A DNA stretch of 64,000 nucleotides from Candidatus Endonucleibacter sp. (ex Gigantidas childressi). GTDB lineage: Bacteria > Pseudomonadota > Gammaproteobacteria > Pseudomonadales > Endozoicomonadaceae. The notes under the pieces are model-generated. The model had not been told where the DNA came from. It was given only the letters and a program-made list of their open reading frames with translations, and made no database searches. The DNA lies in contig JASXSU010000001.1 in assembly GCA_030674875.1 (NCBI GenBank), positions 310,001 to 374,000 on the forward strand, given 5' to 3'. The position numbers and the translations under genes are program-made. Shown here piece after piece: positions 20,711 through 29,230 of this stretch; position 1 is the first letter of the stretch; every line of letters begins with the position of its first letter.

Positions 20711-21151
20711 ATGGAAACACTAATTCTTATTGTTCATGTTTGTTTTGCTGCTGGTGTGGTCGGATTAATTCTGATTCAACAGGGTAAAGGAGCTGAAGCT
20801 GGGGCAAGCTTTGGCTCTGGCGCATCTCAAACAGTGTTTGGAAGTCATGGTTCTGCTAGTTTTTTGAGCAGGAGTACAGCGGTTTTAGCAACTGTTTTTT
20901 TTCTGACCAGCTTTGGCTTGGCAATAATGGCTAGACAGAAGGCGAATACCGCTGACTTCATAGACATCCCGTCGGCTGCTACTGAACAAACGGTTTCCGG
21001 TGATGCGCCAATCCCTGCCAAAAAAAATGCTGTTGAACCAAATACTTCTGTGGTAGACTCTGGGTCGGTAGAAGGCAAAGTGGATAGCGAACACAAAACT
21101 GGCAACGAAGGCGAAGAGGATAGCAAGCCTCTTAATACAGAAAGTAATTAG
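20711..21151 (+). CDS. secG: Protein translocase subunit SecG
   Basis: Small partner of SecYE that eases SecA-driven export. The 146-residue protein has two membrane helices (about residues 3-22 and 53-72) separated by the typical glycine-rich loop QQGKGAEAGASFGSGASQTV. A long hydrophilic, acidic C-terminal tail makes it longer than E. coli SecG (110). The final G of its TAG stop is also the first base of the tRNA-Leu gene. It starts three bases after tpiA. Confidence 0.95.
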   Translation: METLILIVHVCFAAGVVGLILIQQGKGAEAGASFGSGASQTVFGSHGSASFLSRSTAVLATVFFLTSFGLAIMARQKANTADFIDIPSAATEQTVSGDAPIPAKKNAVEPNTSVVDSGSVEGKVDSEHKTGNEGEEDSKPLNTESN

Positions 21152-21237
21152 CCGAAGTGGTGGAATTGGTAGACACGCCATCTTGAGGGGGTGGTGCTCT
21201 GTTGGGCGTGCGGGTTCAAGTCCCGCTTTCGGCACCA
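21151..21237 (+). tRNA. leuU: tRNA-Leu (GAG)
   Basis: An 87-base type II tRNA with encoded CCA. The acceptor stem is GCCGAAG with TTTCGGC, the D-arm is TGGTGGAATTGGTAGACA, and the anticodon loop TTGAGGG gives anticodon GAG. A variable arm and the T-arm GGGTTCAAGTCCC follow. The position between secG and rimP is conserved in gammaproteobacteria. The first base overlaps the secG stop codon. Confidence 0.97.
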
Positions 21238-21249
21238 GGGCCTAGTATC

Positions 21250-21377
21250 TATACCTAAAGCATTTAAAATTGCTACTAGGCAGCAAGTAAGCGAAGCCCC
21301 GTGAGCCTACGAGTAGTAGGTGATCGGGGTGAGCGAACGCAGCCAACAACGTAGCAACTTGAAAGGCGACGGGTATA
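21250..21377 (+). repeat. MITE-like element, well-preserved copy
   Basis: Starts TATACCTAAAGCATT and ends GGCGACGGGTATA. The interior includes GCAAGTAAGCGAAGCCCC, GAGCCTACGAGTAGTAGG and GAGCGAACGCAGCCAACAAC. It is nearly identical to the copy inserted in IS30 at 45762-45890 and to the reverse copy at 36057-36176. It lies directly behind tRNA-Leu. Confidence 0.85.
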
Positions 21378-21779
21378 TATCGTTGCTAGAGTTGTCGAAT
21401 TTATTATCGACATGTTTTAGTTTATTGCTAGTGCGTTGCGAGTTTCTTTGTGCTAGGTTAACAGTGGTAGTTTATTGAGCTCACATCCTGCATCGGCAGC
21501 TTAATTCAACCCTCGCCACTAACGAAACCCCCATCAAAGGGGTTTTTTATTGTACTCAAGATAATTTGAAGTACAGATAGTTGGTAAAGCGATTAGAAAA
21601 GATGGACGCACTTGTGCGTGGCATCTGAGTTAGGGGAGGCCGCCGACCCCTAGCTCCATTATTCCAGCAATAAGGATATATATAGATGTGATAATATCCC
21701 ATGCTTCAATGGGGTATTATTGTGTAGAAACAGGGCTTTTAGGGCTCTTTTTTTGTTTTTGTAAGTAGGTGTTTCAATA
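21378..21779. other. rimP leader region with possible tRNA relic and hairpins
   Basis: About 400 bp before rimP. It contains a tRNA-like relic (about 21451-21520), a terminator (21525-21548), a hairpin TAGGGG...CCCCTA (about 21631-21653), and an AT-rich hairpin ATAATATCCCA...TGGGGTATTAT (about 21691-21720). The last may be part of a leader RNA for the rimP-nusA-infB operon. No protein gene is visible. Confidence 0.45.
21525..21548 (+). terminator. Rho-independent terminator
   Basis: AAACCCC CATCAAA GGGGTTTTTT forms a 7 bp stem followed by six T. It would end the tpiA-secG-leuU transcript ahead of rimP. Confidence 0.8.
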
Positions 21780-22241
21780 TTGAAAGGTAAACAGTCACAA
21801 CTAGAGGCGATCATTGATCCAATCGTTAGATCACTTGACTACCGCCTTTGGGGTGTTGAGTTTGTCTCTAAGGGTGGGCAGCACTCATTGCTCCGGATAT
21901 ACATTGACAGCGATCATGGTGTAGATCTTGGGGATTGTGAAAAGGTTAGCCGTCAGGTCAGTAGCGTCTTTGATGTAGAAGACCCTATTGCAGAAGAGTA
22001 CACACTTGAAGTTTCCTCTCCAGGTATGAATAGACCACTATTTAGGCTGGAACACTATGAAGCTTGGGCCGGAGCAGAAGTTAAAATCTGCTTGCACGTA
22101 TCATTTGAGGGACGCAGGAAGTACCGAGGCTTGATAAAGGGTGTAGAAGGGCAGGATGTTGTTATTGTAACCGATGATCATGAGTTCCTTCTGCCAATCG
22201 AGAATATTGATAAGGCGCAGGTGGTACCACGGTTCGACTGA
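21780..22241 (+). CDS. rimP: Ribosome maturation factor RimP
   Basis: RimP helps assemble the 30S subunit, before or with uS12. The 153-residue protein has the family blocks LDYRLWGVEFV, LLRIYIDSDHGVDLGDCEKVSRQV, YTLEVSSPGMNRPLF, and a C-terminal Sm-like barrel (KYRGLIKGVEGQDVVI). Translation appears to start at a TTG (21780) with TAGGTG upstream. No ATG lies near the conserved N-terminus, so the weak start is probably real. It is the first gene of the rimP-nusA-infB operon; nusA begins 92 bp later. Confidence 0.95.
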   Translation: MKGKQSQLEAIIDPIVRSLDYRLWGVEFVSKGGQHSLLRIYIDSDHGVDLGDCEKVSRQVSSVFDVEDPIAEEYTLEVSSPGMNRPLFRLEHYEAWAGAEVKICLHVSFEGRRKYRGLIKGVEGQDVVIVTDDHEFLLPIENIDKAQVVPRFD

Positions 22242-22333
22242 AGCATTTAGACCGGACATTTACACACCGGTTTGAGGCCAGCAGAGGAGTGCCAGCATAA
22301 GCACGAACTGGTTCAGTATAGGCGAGGCAAAGC

Positions 22334-23827
22334 ATGACTAAAGAGATTCTATTGGTCGTAGAGTCAGTATCAAATGAAAAAGCAGTATCGCCCGAAGCTA
22401 TCTTTGAGGCGATTGAAATAGCACTGGCTACAGCGACCAAGAAGCGTTATGAAGGTGAGGTCGATATTCGTGTAAAGATTGATCGAAAAACTGGCGAGTA
22501 CGAAACTTTTCGCCGGTGGACGGTCGTTGTTGACGAGGATTTTGAATTTCCAGGGATGCATTTAACCAAGGATGAAGTTCAAGAAAAAGATAAAACTATA
22601 GACATAGGTGGCATCTGGGAAGAAAGCATTGAGTCTGTGGCTTTTGGTCGAATTGCTGCTCAAACGGCAAAACAGGTAATTGTTCAGAAAGTTCGTGAAG
22701 CCGAACGGCTTCAAATGGTTGAAACTTATCGCAGCAAGGTAGGCCAGTTAATCTCCGGCACCGTTAAGAAAAACACAAAAGATAGTATTGTGATTGATCT
22801 TGGCAATAATGCTGAAGCGGTCATGCGTAAAGATCAAATGCTGCCCCGTGAAAACTTCAGGGTTGGCATGCGTGTTCGCGCTTTACTGCAAGAGATTGCC
22901 ACTGAAGTTCGAGGACCTCAATTGATGCTATCTAGAACTTGCCCAGAAATGATTGCGGAACTATTTAGAATTGAGGTCCCAGAAATAGCTGAGGAAATCG
23001 TAGAGATCAAAAGCACCGCCCGAGACCCGGGAGTACGAGCCAAAATTGCCGTAAAAACTAACGATGGCCGTATTGACCCTGTGGGGGCTTGTGTTGGCAT
23101 GCATGGAGCACGAGTGCAGGCAGTGTCCGCCGAACTCGGCAATGAGCGCATAGATATCGTGCTTTGGGATGAAAATCCAGTGCATTATGTTATTAATTCG
23201 ATGCAGCCTGTCGAGGTAGCTTCTATTTTTGTTGACGAAGTTTCCGCCTCAATGGATATAGCTGTTGCTGAAGAAAATCTAGCTCAAGCCATTGGTCGTA
23301 ACGGGCAAAATGTCAGACTGGCCAGTAAGTTAACTGGCTGGAATTTAAATGTTATGACTGAAAGTGATGCTGCGAATAAGCAGCAACAGGAATCTACTCA
23401 AACAGTGCAAAGCTTTATAGATGTTTTTTGCATAGAGAAGGATAAAGCTGAGCTACTGGTATCAGAAGGATTTTCTACGCTGGAGGATATATCTCATGCT
23501 CCTGTGGAAGATCTGCTTGATATCGATGGAATAGATGATAGTTTAGCCAATGAATTACAAGCTAAAGCTAAAGATCATTTACTGATGCAAGCTATTGCAC
23601 AAGAAGAGAAGATCGAAATCCTTACACCAGCTGAAGACTTGTTAAATATGGACGGTATGAATCCAGAGATAGCTCATAAGCTTGCAAGTTTCGGCATTTT
23701 AACGATGGAAGATCTTGCCGAACAATCTGTAGATGACTTACAAGATGTTGAAGGCATAGATCAAAAGCAAGCCGGTGAGTTGATTATGATCGCACGAAAA
23801 CCTTGGTTCGAGGAAACTGGTAACTGA
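22334..23827 (+). CDS. nusA: Transcription termination/antitermination factor NusA
   Basis: NusA binds RNA polymerase and nascent RNA, promoting pausing, termination or antitermination. The 497-residue protein has the N-terminal polymerase-binding domain ([18 protein letters not shown], about residues 1-125), the S1 domain ([20 protein letters not shown], about 135-200), two KH domains ([19 protein letters not shown] and [18 protein letters not shown], about 200-345), and two acidic helix-hairpin-helix repeats (about 365-420 and 440-490). The repeats are as in E. coli and Pseudomonas, where they bind alpha-CTD and lambda N. The ATG has a GAGGC ribosome site. infB starts 26 bp after it. Confidence 0.98.
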   Translation: MTKEILLVVESVSNEKAVSPEAIFEAIEIALATATKKRYEGEVDIRVKIDRKTGEYETFRRWTVVVDEDFEFPGMHLTKDEVQEKDKTIDIGGIWEESIESVAFGRIAAQTAKQVIVQKVREAERLQMVETYRSKVGQLISGTVKKNTKDSIVIDLGNNAEAVMRKDQMLPRENFRVGMRVRALLQEIATEVRGPQLMLSRTCPEMIAELFRIEVPEIAEEIVEIKSTARDPGVRAKIAVKTNDGRIDPVGACVGMHGARVQAVSAELGNERIDIVLWDENPVHYVINSMQPVEVASIFVDEVSASMDIAVAEENLAQAIGRNGQNVRLASKLTGWNLNVMTESDAANKQQQESTQTVQSFIDVFCIEKDKAELLVSEGFSTLEDISHAPVEDLLDIDGIDDSLANELQAKAKDHLLMQAIAQEEKIEILTPAEDLLNMDGMNPEIAHKLASFGILTMEDLAEQSVDDLQDVEGIDQKQAGELIMIARKPWFEETGN

Positions 23828-23853
23828 GCAGGCCACTGAGAGGAGACGTGTTA

Positions 23854-26526
23854 ATGGCAGAAGTAACTGTAGAGCAACTCGCAGCAGTGGTCGGTGCTCC
23901 GGTCGAGCGGTTGTTGCAGCAAATGCAGGATGCAGGGTTGCCGCAGACTAAAGCAGCCCAAGCAGTGAGTGATACTGAAAAGCAAAAGTTGCTAGATTAT
24001 CTGAGACGTATTCATAATAAAGGTAATACTGCAAAGCAAGGGCAAGTTGCCCTAAAGCGTAAGTCTAGCAGCAAAGTGAAAGTTATTAGCAGCACTGGAA
24101 CAAGTAAAGTAATTAATGTTGAAACCATAAAAAAACGCACTTACTCCGAGCAAGGAAAGACTCCAGCAGCAAGCAGTCAAAGCGGGAGAAATGAGAAAAA
24201 TAGTGAGACTCGAACTGATGCTCGCTCACCACGGCGTGATGACGGGAGTCGTTCGGCGCGCAGCACCGGAGACACTCGTCCACAGAGAGATGCTCGCACA
24301 GTGCGTAGCAGTGGAGATGCTCGCCCACCTCGCAGTGGTGGAGACGCTCGCCCACCTCGCAGTGGTGGAGATGCTCGCCCACCTCGTAGTGGTGGAGACG
24401 CTCGCCCACCTCGCAGTGGTGGAGATGCTCGCCCACCTCGTAGTGGTGGAGATGCTCGCCCACCTCGTAGTGGAGATAATCGCCCATCACGTAGTAGTGG
24501 TGCAGCAGGAGGCAGATCATCTCCAACAATGAATATGGCTGATTCGCCATCGACTCCAATGGGAGATGATGGTCGGAAGAGTCGCAACAAGCGCGCCAAG
24601 AAAGGTCGACGAGATACCGATGATCGTCTTCGAGGCAACGGTGAAAAGCGCGGAGGTGCTCGTGATGGGCGCAAAGGTGATCGTCGTAGCGGCCGTCGCA
24701 CTCCCAAAACAGTAACCCCAGAATCAATGGTGGCTCACGGCTTCACAAGACCGATTGCACCAGTTGTTCGCGAAGTGTCTATTCCGGAAACAGTAACAGT
24801 CAGTGAGCTATCCCAAAAAATGGCTGTAAAGGCTGCTGATGTTATCAAAGTGATGTTTAAGATGGGATCTATGGTGACCATCAACCAAGTAATCGACCAA
24901 GAAACTGCATCAATTGTGGTTGAGGAGATGGGGCATAAATTCAAGCTGACCAAAGAAGACGCTATTGAAGATGCGCTGGTTGAAGATACTGCTGCAGCCG
25001 AAGTGCATGGTATAGAGAAGCCGAGAGCACCGGTTGTTACTGTTATGGGCCATGTTGACCACGGTAAAACCTCGCTGCTTGACTATATTCGAAAGAGTCG
25101 TGTTCAAATAGGAGAGGCTGGAGGCATTACCCAACATATTGGAGCGTACCACGTTAAAGCCGACTTTGGCGCTATCTCCTTTTTAGATACTCCTGGACAC
25201 GCAGCATTTACAGCTATGCGTGCTCGTGGAGCCAAAGCTACTGACATTGTTATTTTGGTTGTTGCTGCTGATGATGGCGTAATGCCTCAGACAGAGGAGG
25301 CTGTTCAGCACGCCAAGGCCGCCGGCGTTCCGATAATAGTAGCTATTAACAAAATAGACAAGCCTGGTGTTGACTGTGACCGTGTTAAAAATGAGCTATC
25401 TGCTCGTGATGTAATCCCTGAAGAATGGGGTGGTAACACTCAGTTTATTCCTGTATCGGCATTGACAGGCCAGGGCATAGATGAACTTTTGGAAGCAATA
25501 ATTCTCCAGACTGAATTACTTGAATTGAAGGCTACTGACGAAGGTCCTGCTCGTGGTGTAGTTATAGAATCTCGTCTTGACCGAGGGCGTGGCCCCGTGG
25601 CTACTGTGTTGGTACAGAGTGGTAAGTTGCTTCTAGGTGATAATATTCTGGTTGGTCAGCAGTATGGTCGTGTTAGAGCTATGCTGGATGAGAATAGTAG
25701 GCCTGTTAAGGAAGCCGGCCCCTCTATTCCTGTTGAGATTCTTGGCCTTGACGGCACTCCTGCTGCTGGTGACGAAATACAGGTGGTTCGTGATGAGCGT
25801 AAGGCGCGTGAAATTGCAGCATTCCGTCAAGGAAGGTTCCGTGATGTAAAGTTAGCTCGTCAGCAGATAGCAAAGCTAGAAAATGTTTTTTCTCGCATGG
25901 GTGTGGAAGAAAAAAAGGTTTTGAATATTGTCTTAAAAACAGATGTTCGAGGCTCTCTGGAAGCATTGATTTCTATTCTGCAGGAGCAGGGTAACGAAGA
26001 AGTGGAGGTTCAAATTATTTCCAATGGTGTTGGTGGCATTACCGAAACGGATGCAAATCTCGCACTAGCTTCTAACGCCGTTATTATCGGCTTCAATGTT
26101 CGTGCCGATGCGTCAGCACGCAAGATTATAGAGACTGAAGAGTTAGGTATGCGTTACTACAGCGTCATATATGATATTATTGATGACGTTAAAAAAGCGC
26201 TAGGAGGAATGCTTGGCTCGGATACTCGGGAAGAGATTATGGGTACCGCTGAAGTTCGCGATGTCTTTAATTCTCCCAAATTTGGCGCTATTGCAGGATG
26301 CATGGTAATTGAAGGTAATGTTTATCGCAATGACCGTATTAGAGTATTGCGGGATAACGTTGTAATTTATGAAGGTGAATTAGAGTCTCTAAGGCGCTAT
26401 AAAGACGATGTTACTGAAGTTCGCAACGGCATGGAATGCGGCATTGCTGTTAAGAGTTACAATGACGTGAAGGCCGGCGATAACATAGAGGTTTACAAGA
26501 CTATCGAAGTTCAGCGTACACTTTGA
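23854..26526 (+). CDS. infB: Translation initiation factor IF-2
   Basis: This GTPase brings formyl-Met-tRNA to the 30S subunit and promotes subunit joining. The 890-residue protein has the IF2 N-terminal fold ([20 protein letters not shown]), a basic disordered region, a second IF2_N domain (about 285-340), and the G domain with GHVDHGKTS (G1, about residue 395), DTPGH (G3), NKID (G4) and SAL (G5). Domains II, III and IV follow. The disordered region contains six 9-residue repeats (GDARPPRSG, about 154-206). The ATG at 23854 has AGAGGAGA upstream; the GTG two codons earlier is less likely. Part of rimP-nusA-infB. Confidence 0.98.
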   Translation: MAEVTVEQLAAVVGAPVERLLQQMQDAGLPQTKAAQAVSDTEKQKLLDYLRRIHNKGNTAKQGQVALKRKSSSKVKVISSTGTSKVINVETIKKRTYSEQGKTPAASSQSGRNEKNSETRTDARSPRRDDGSRSARSTGDTRPQRDARTVRSSGDARPPRSGGDARPPRSGGDARPPRSGGDARPPRSGGDARPPRSGGDARPPRSGDNRPSRSSGAAGGRSSPTMNMADSPSTPMGDDGRKSRNKRAKKGRRDTDDRLRGNGEKRGGARDGRKGDRRSGRRTPKTVTPESMVAHGFTRPIAPVVREVSIPETVTVSELSQKMAVKAADVIKVMFKMGSMVTINQVIDQETASIVVEEMGHKFKLTKEDAIEDALVEDTAAAEVHGIEKPRAPVVTVMGHVDHGKTSLLDYIRKSRVQIGEAGGITQHIGAYHVKADFGAISFLDTPGHAAFTAMRARGAKATDIVILVVAADDGVMPQTEEAVQHAKAAGVPIIVAINKIDKPGVDCDRVKNELSARDVIPEEWGGNTQFIPVSALTGQGIDELLEAIILQTELLELKATDEGPARGVVIESRLDRGRGPVATVLVQSGKLLLGDNILVGQQYGRVRAMLDENSRPVKEAGPSIPVEILGLDGTPAAGDEIQVVRDERKAREIAAFRQGRFRDVKLARQQIAKLENVFSRMGVEEKKVLNIVLKTDVRGSLEALISILQEQGNEEVEVQIISNGVGGITETDANLALASNAVIIGFNVRADASARKIIETEELGMRYYSVIYDIIDDVKKALGGMLGSDTREEIMGTAEVRDVFNSPKFGAIAGCMVIEGNVYRNDRIRVLRDNVVIYEGELESLRRYKDDVTEVRNGMECGIAVKSYNDVKAGDNIEVYKTIEVQRTL
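24313..24471 (+). repeat. 27 bp coding tandem repeat inside infB
   Basis: Six consecutive copies of a 27 bp unit starting GGAGATGCTCGCCCACCTCG encode [10 protein letters not shown]-type repeats. Copies differ mainly at GAT/GAC and CGC/CGT, and the last unit lacks three bases. The bias also produces long shadow frames on the opposite strand. Confidence 0.9.
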
Positions 26527-27014
26527 TTATTAGATCCATGCCCGTTCTCCCATTGAGAGTGTGAGCAGAAGACTAACTAGCGAATTCAGCATAAGCCTAA
26601 AAGAAGCAGGTGAGTGAGGTGAGCTAGAACAGTCAACAAGCTCATACTTCAAGGGATAATAGGTATCCTTACCATCTAATATGTAGATTGGAGACAAATG
26701 AACGAACCTTCATGAGTTTACAAGTAGTCGATGATCGGGAATGAGCCCGAGAAGTCAACAACTTCATGCCTTCAAGGAGAATGGATATACCTATCGTACA
26801 GATAGGTTGCAGTAAACTGGAAAGAAACCCAAGCGTCATTAGATTGAAAAGTTAAGGGATTATTAGTAGTGAATACAGCTGGCATCTCTGCATCTTTCCG
26901 TATGAAGGATGCCAATGTGCCAAGCGCCCGTAGTGTAAATTGCGAGCTTTTATTATTTTGACACCCTTTGTGCTACACAGCACTGGTTGCAGACGTAAAG
27001 AACAGAAATTTAAC
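26527..27014. other. Spacer between infB and rbfA with two decayed repeats
   Basis: In most gammaproteobacteria rbfA follows infB closely; here the gap is 488 bp. It holds two degenerate MITE-like copies, about 26540-26650 (GAGTGAGGTGAGCTAGAACA, CTTCAAGGGATAATAGGTAT) and about 26690-26790 (TTTACAAGTAGTCGATGATC, GCCTTCAAGGAGAATGGATA). No gene is visible. Confidence 0.55.
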
Positions 27015-27401
27015 ATGGTTAAAGAATACAGTCGTTCTCAACGAGTGACAGAGCAAATTCAGAAAGAGCTAGCTCAGGTCATTCAGTTTGAAATGAAGGA
27101 TCCTCGTCTTGGAATAGTAACAGTTAATTCTGTTGATGTTAGTCGTGATTTAGCGTTTGCAGATATTTACGTTTCCTTTCTGGGTATGGATGCCAAGGAA
27201 CAAATTAACGAATCAGTAGAGATTCTTAATCATGCCTCTGGTTTTTTTCGCAGCAAGCTTGCCCGTGCAGTTAAACTTCGTTTTACACCAAAACTTCGGT
27301 TTTATTACGATGATAGTATCCGTAGAGGTAGGCACCTTAGCTCTTTGATTGAACGGGCTGTAGCAGAAGATCGAAGCCGTGGCGAAGGTGAAATATGCTA
27401 A
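27015..27401 (+). CDS. rbfA: 30S ribosome-binding factor A
   Basis: RbfA binds the 30S subunit near the 16S rRNA 5' helix and acts in late maturation and cold adaptation. The 128-residue protein has the KH-like family sequence: MVKEYSRSQRVTEQIQKEL, DPRLGIVTVNSVDVSRDL, SGFFRSKLARAVKLRFTPKL, and DDSIRRGRHLSSLIERAV. The start at 27015 matches the family; a longer frame back to 26940 is not conserved. The ribosome site is weak. Its stop overlaps the truB start (ATGCTAA). Confidence 0.95.
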   Translation: MVKEYSRSQRVTEQIQKELAQVIQFEMKDPRLGIVTVNSVDVSRDLAFADIYVSFLGMDAKEQINESVEILNHASGFFRSKLARAVKLRFTPKLRFYYDDSIRRGRHLSSLIERAVAEDRSRGEGEIC

Positions 27402-28507
27402 GACATGATCGCAATCGCAATCGCAATCGCAATCGCAATCGCAGTCGCAGTTATGGTCGACAGGTAGATGGAATAGTTATTGTCGATAAATTCACGGGTG
27501 CAAGCTCTAATGAGGTACTACAGCGTGTCAAGATGATTTTTGGCGCTGAAAAGGCAGGTCATACAGGAAGTCTTGATCCGCTAGCTACCGGCGTTCTACC
27601 TATTTGTTTAGGTGAGGCCACGAAATTTTGTCAATTCCTGCTGGAATCTAATAAGTCTTACCGAACGCTCGTTCAGTTTGGTGTTAAAACAACCACTGGA
27701 GATGCTGAAGGCGAGATAGTTGAAAAGCGAGCAGTAAGTGTGACACGCTCTGACGTTGAAGCGGCACTAAAACATTTTATTGGGGATATTGACCAGATAC
27801 CCAGCATGTATTCGGCTTTGAAGCATAAGGGACAACCTCTATATAAATTGGCTCGTCAAGGCATTGAGGTTGAGCGCCCATCACGCACAGTTTCTATTTT
27901 CAGAAATGAATTAATTAGCTTTGATGGCGACCAATGCGTGCTGGAAGTGGATTGCAGTAAAGGAACCTATATTCGCACTATGGTGGAAGATATTGGTAAT
28001 GCCCTTGGTTGCTTAGCTCATGTTGCTGAGCTCAGGCGCTTAAAGGCTGGACCCTATTCTGAGCAGGAATCTTATTCTATTGAAGAGCTTGAGCGCATCA
28101 AGATTCAGGGACGTTCAAATGCCTTAACTGAAGAGCAGACGGCCACTCTTAACAGCCTAACCGATCAGACTGACAGTAGCGATCATACCTCTCTAGGAGA
28201 TGACAACCTTAAGTTATTGAAAGAGCTGACAACTCTTTGTCGTAAAGGGGGTGATGCTGCCCTAGACAAGTTATTGTTATCCATGGATACCTCTGTGAAT
28301 AACTGGCCTCAGGTTAGCATAGGGGTAAGTAGTAGTTTTTACATTTCTCAGGGGCAGCCAGTTATGATCCCCAAAGCTCCAGACAGTGGCTACGTTCGAT
28401 TATACCTCGCTGCTAAGGATGGAGAAGAACGTCATTTTCTGGGTGTTGGTGAGATTATGGATGATGGTCGGGTGGCGCCAAAGCGACTAATCAAAACTCC
28501 TGCATAG
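27395..28507 (+). CDS. truB: tRNA pseudouridine(55) synthase
   Basis: TruB makes pseudouridine 55 in the T loop of tRNAs. The 370-residue protein has DGIVIVDKFTGASSNEVL, the catalytic Asp in GHTGSLDPLATGVLP, the family block IGDIDQIPSMYSALKHKGQPLYKLARQG, KGTYIRTMVEDIG, and a C-terminal PUA-like part. It is about 55 residues longer than E. coli TruB (314). The extra length comes from an Arg-Asn repeat at the N-terminus encoded by a CGCAAT hexanucleotide run (27409-27450) and an acidic insert around residues 245-300. It overlaps rbfA by seven bases, so the two are probably translationally coupled. Confidence 0.96.
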   Translation: MLRHDRNRNRNRNRNRSRSYGRQVDGIVIVDKFTGASSNEVLQRVKMIFGAEKAGHTGSLDPLATGVLPICLGEATKFCQFLLESNKSYRTLVQFGVKTTTGDAEGEIVEKRAVSVTRSDVEAALKHFIGDIDQIPSMYSALKHKGQPLYKLARQGIEVERPSRTVSIFRNELISFDGDQCVLEVDCSKGTYIRTMVEDIGNALGCLAHVAELRRLKAGPYSEQESYSIEELERIKIQGRSNALTEEQTATLNSLTDQTDSSDHTSLGDDNLKLLKELTTLCRKGGDAALDKLLLSMDTSVNNWPQVSIGVSSSFYISQGQPVMIPKAPDSGYVRLYLAAKDGEERHFLGVGEIMDDGRVAPKRLIKTPA

Positions 28508-28707
28508 TGACAGAACTCCTAGTTTAGTGGGCTAGTTGTTGTTTTTATACATTTCTCTTTTCGAATTAAAAGATTGCGAGTAGATGTTAAGTAAATGATA
28601 GTGGGAAGTAAGCTTGGCTGTAAGTATGCGCGATCATGATTAATTTTATTCAGCTCAGGTATTCTAAAGATACCTAAGCATATGCATCTTTAATTGGAGT
28701 ATTTTAC

Positions 28708-28977
28708 ATGGCTTTAACGAGAGAAAAAAAAGTAGAACTTCTTGGGGAATTCGGATGTTCTAAAAACGATAGCGGCTCCTCTGAAGTTCAAGTAGCCCTA
28801 TTGACAGCTAACATTAATGGTTTGCAGACTCACTTTAAGGCAAATAAAAAGGATCACCATTCCCGTCGCGGTCTTATTCGCATGGTTAATCAACGTCGTA
28901 GCCTTCTAGATTACTTGAAGCGTAAAAATGCTGAACGCTATCGCACCCTAATAACTAAACTGGGTCTACGTCGTTAG
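28708..28977 (+). CDS. rpsO: 30S ribosomal protein S15 (uS15)
   Basis: The 89-residue protein binds the central domain of 16S rRNA. Signature stretches are [40 protein letters not shown] and [12 protein letters not shown], with the exact E. coli length. The ATG follows a TTGGAG ribosome site. It lies between truB and pnp as in most gammaproteobacteria. In E. coli S15 represses its own mRNA; whether the leader here can fold the same way was not tested. Confidence 0.98.
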   Translation: MALTREKKVELLGEFGCSKNDSGSSEVQVALLTANINGLQTHFKANKKDHHSRRGLIRMVNQRRSLLDYLKRKNAERYRTLITKLGLRR

Positions 28978-29041
28978 ACAGTGCTAGGCAAGATTAATAT
29001 CGAGGGTATGGCAGTGATATACTGTTACGCTCATAGTCAAG

Positions 29042-29079
29042 ACACCGTAAGCTGCAATTTATGTGGCTAGCGGTGTTTT
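29042..29079 (+). terminator. Hairpin in the rpsO-pnp intergenic region
   Basis: ACACCG...CGGTGT with an inner AGC/GCT pairing, followed by TTTTGCG. By position it matches the rpsO terminator and the RNase III-processed pnp leader hairpin of E. coli. It could serve either function. Confidence 0.6.
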
Positions 29080-29230
29080 GCGCTTGGAAATCAAACCATT
29101 TAGGCTGTTCTATTGTCGATAATGGTAGCAACCATGCATTTTTTCACTAAGTATTTCAGGTTGCATTAGTTATATGACGTTGAGAGTACTGTCTGCCTGG
29201 TTTTTCCATCTTTTTATTTAGGAAGATAAC

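Noticed and set aside
24313-24471. Possible CRISPR-like repeats
   Set aside because: The units are contiguous with no spacers and are in frame with IF-2.
24113-24727. Long minus-strand and plus-strand frames within infB (about 110-200 codons)
   Set aside because: They are shadows of the 27 bp repeat and biased codons in the IF-2 linker; the products are low-complexity (for example HHYEVGEHL repeats) and the true frame is unambiguous.
26940-27014. 25-codon N-terminal extension of rbfA
   Set aside because: RbfA family proteins start at M(V/A)KEYSR-type sequence; the extension has no similarity.
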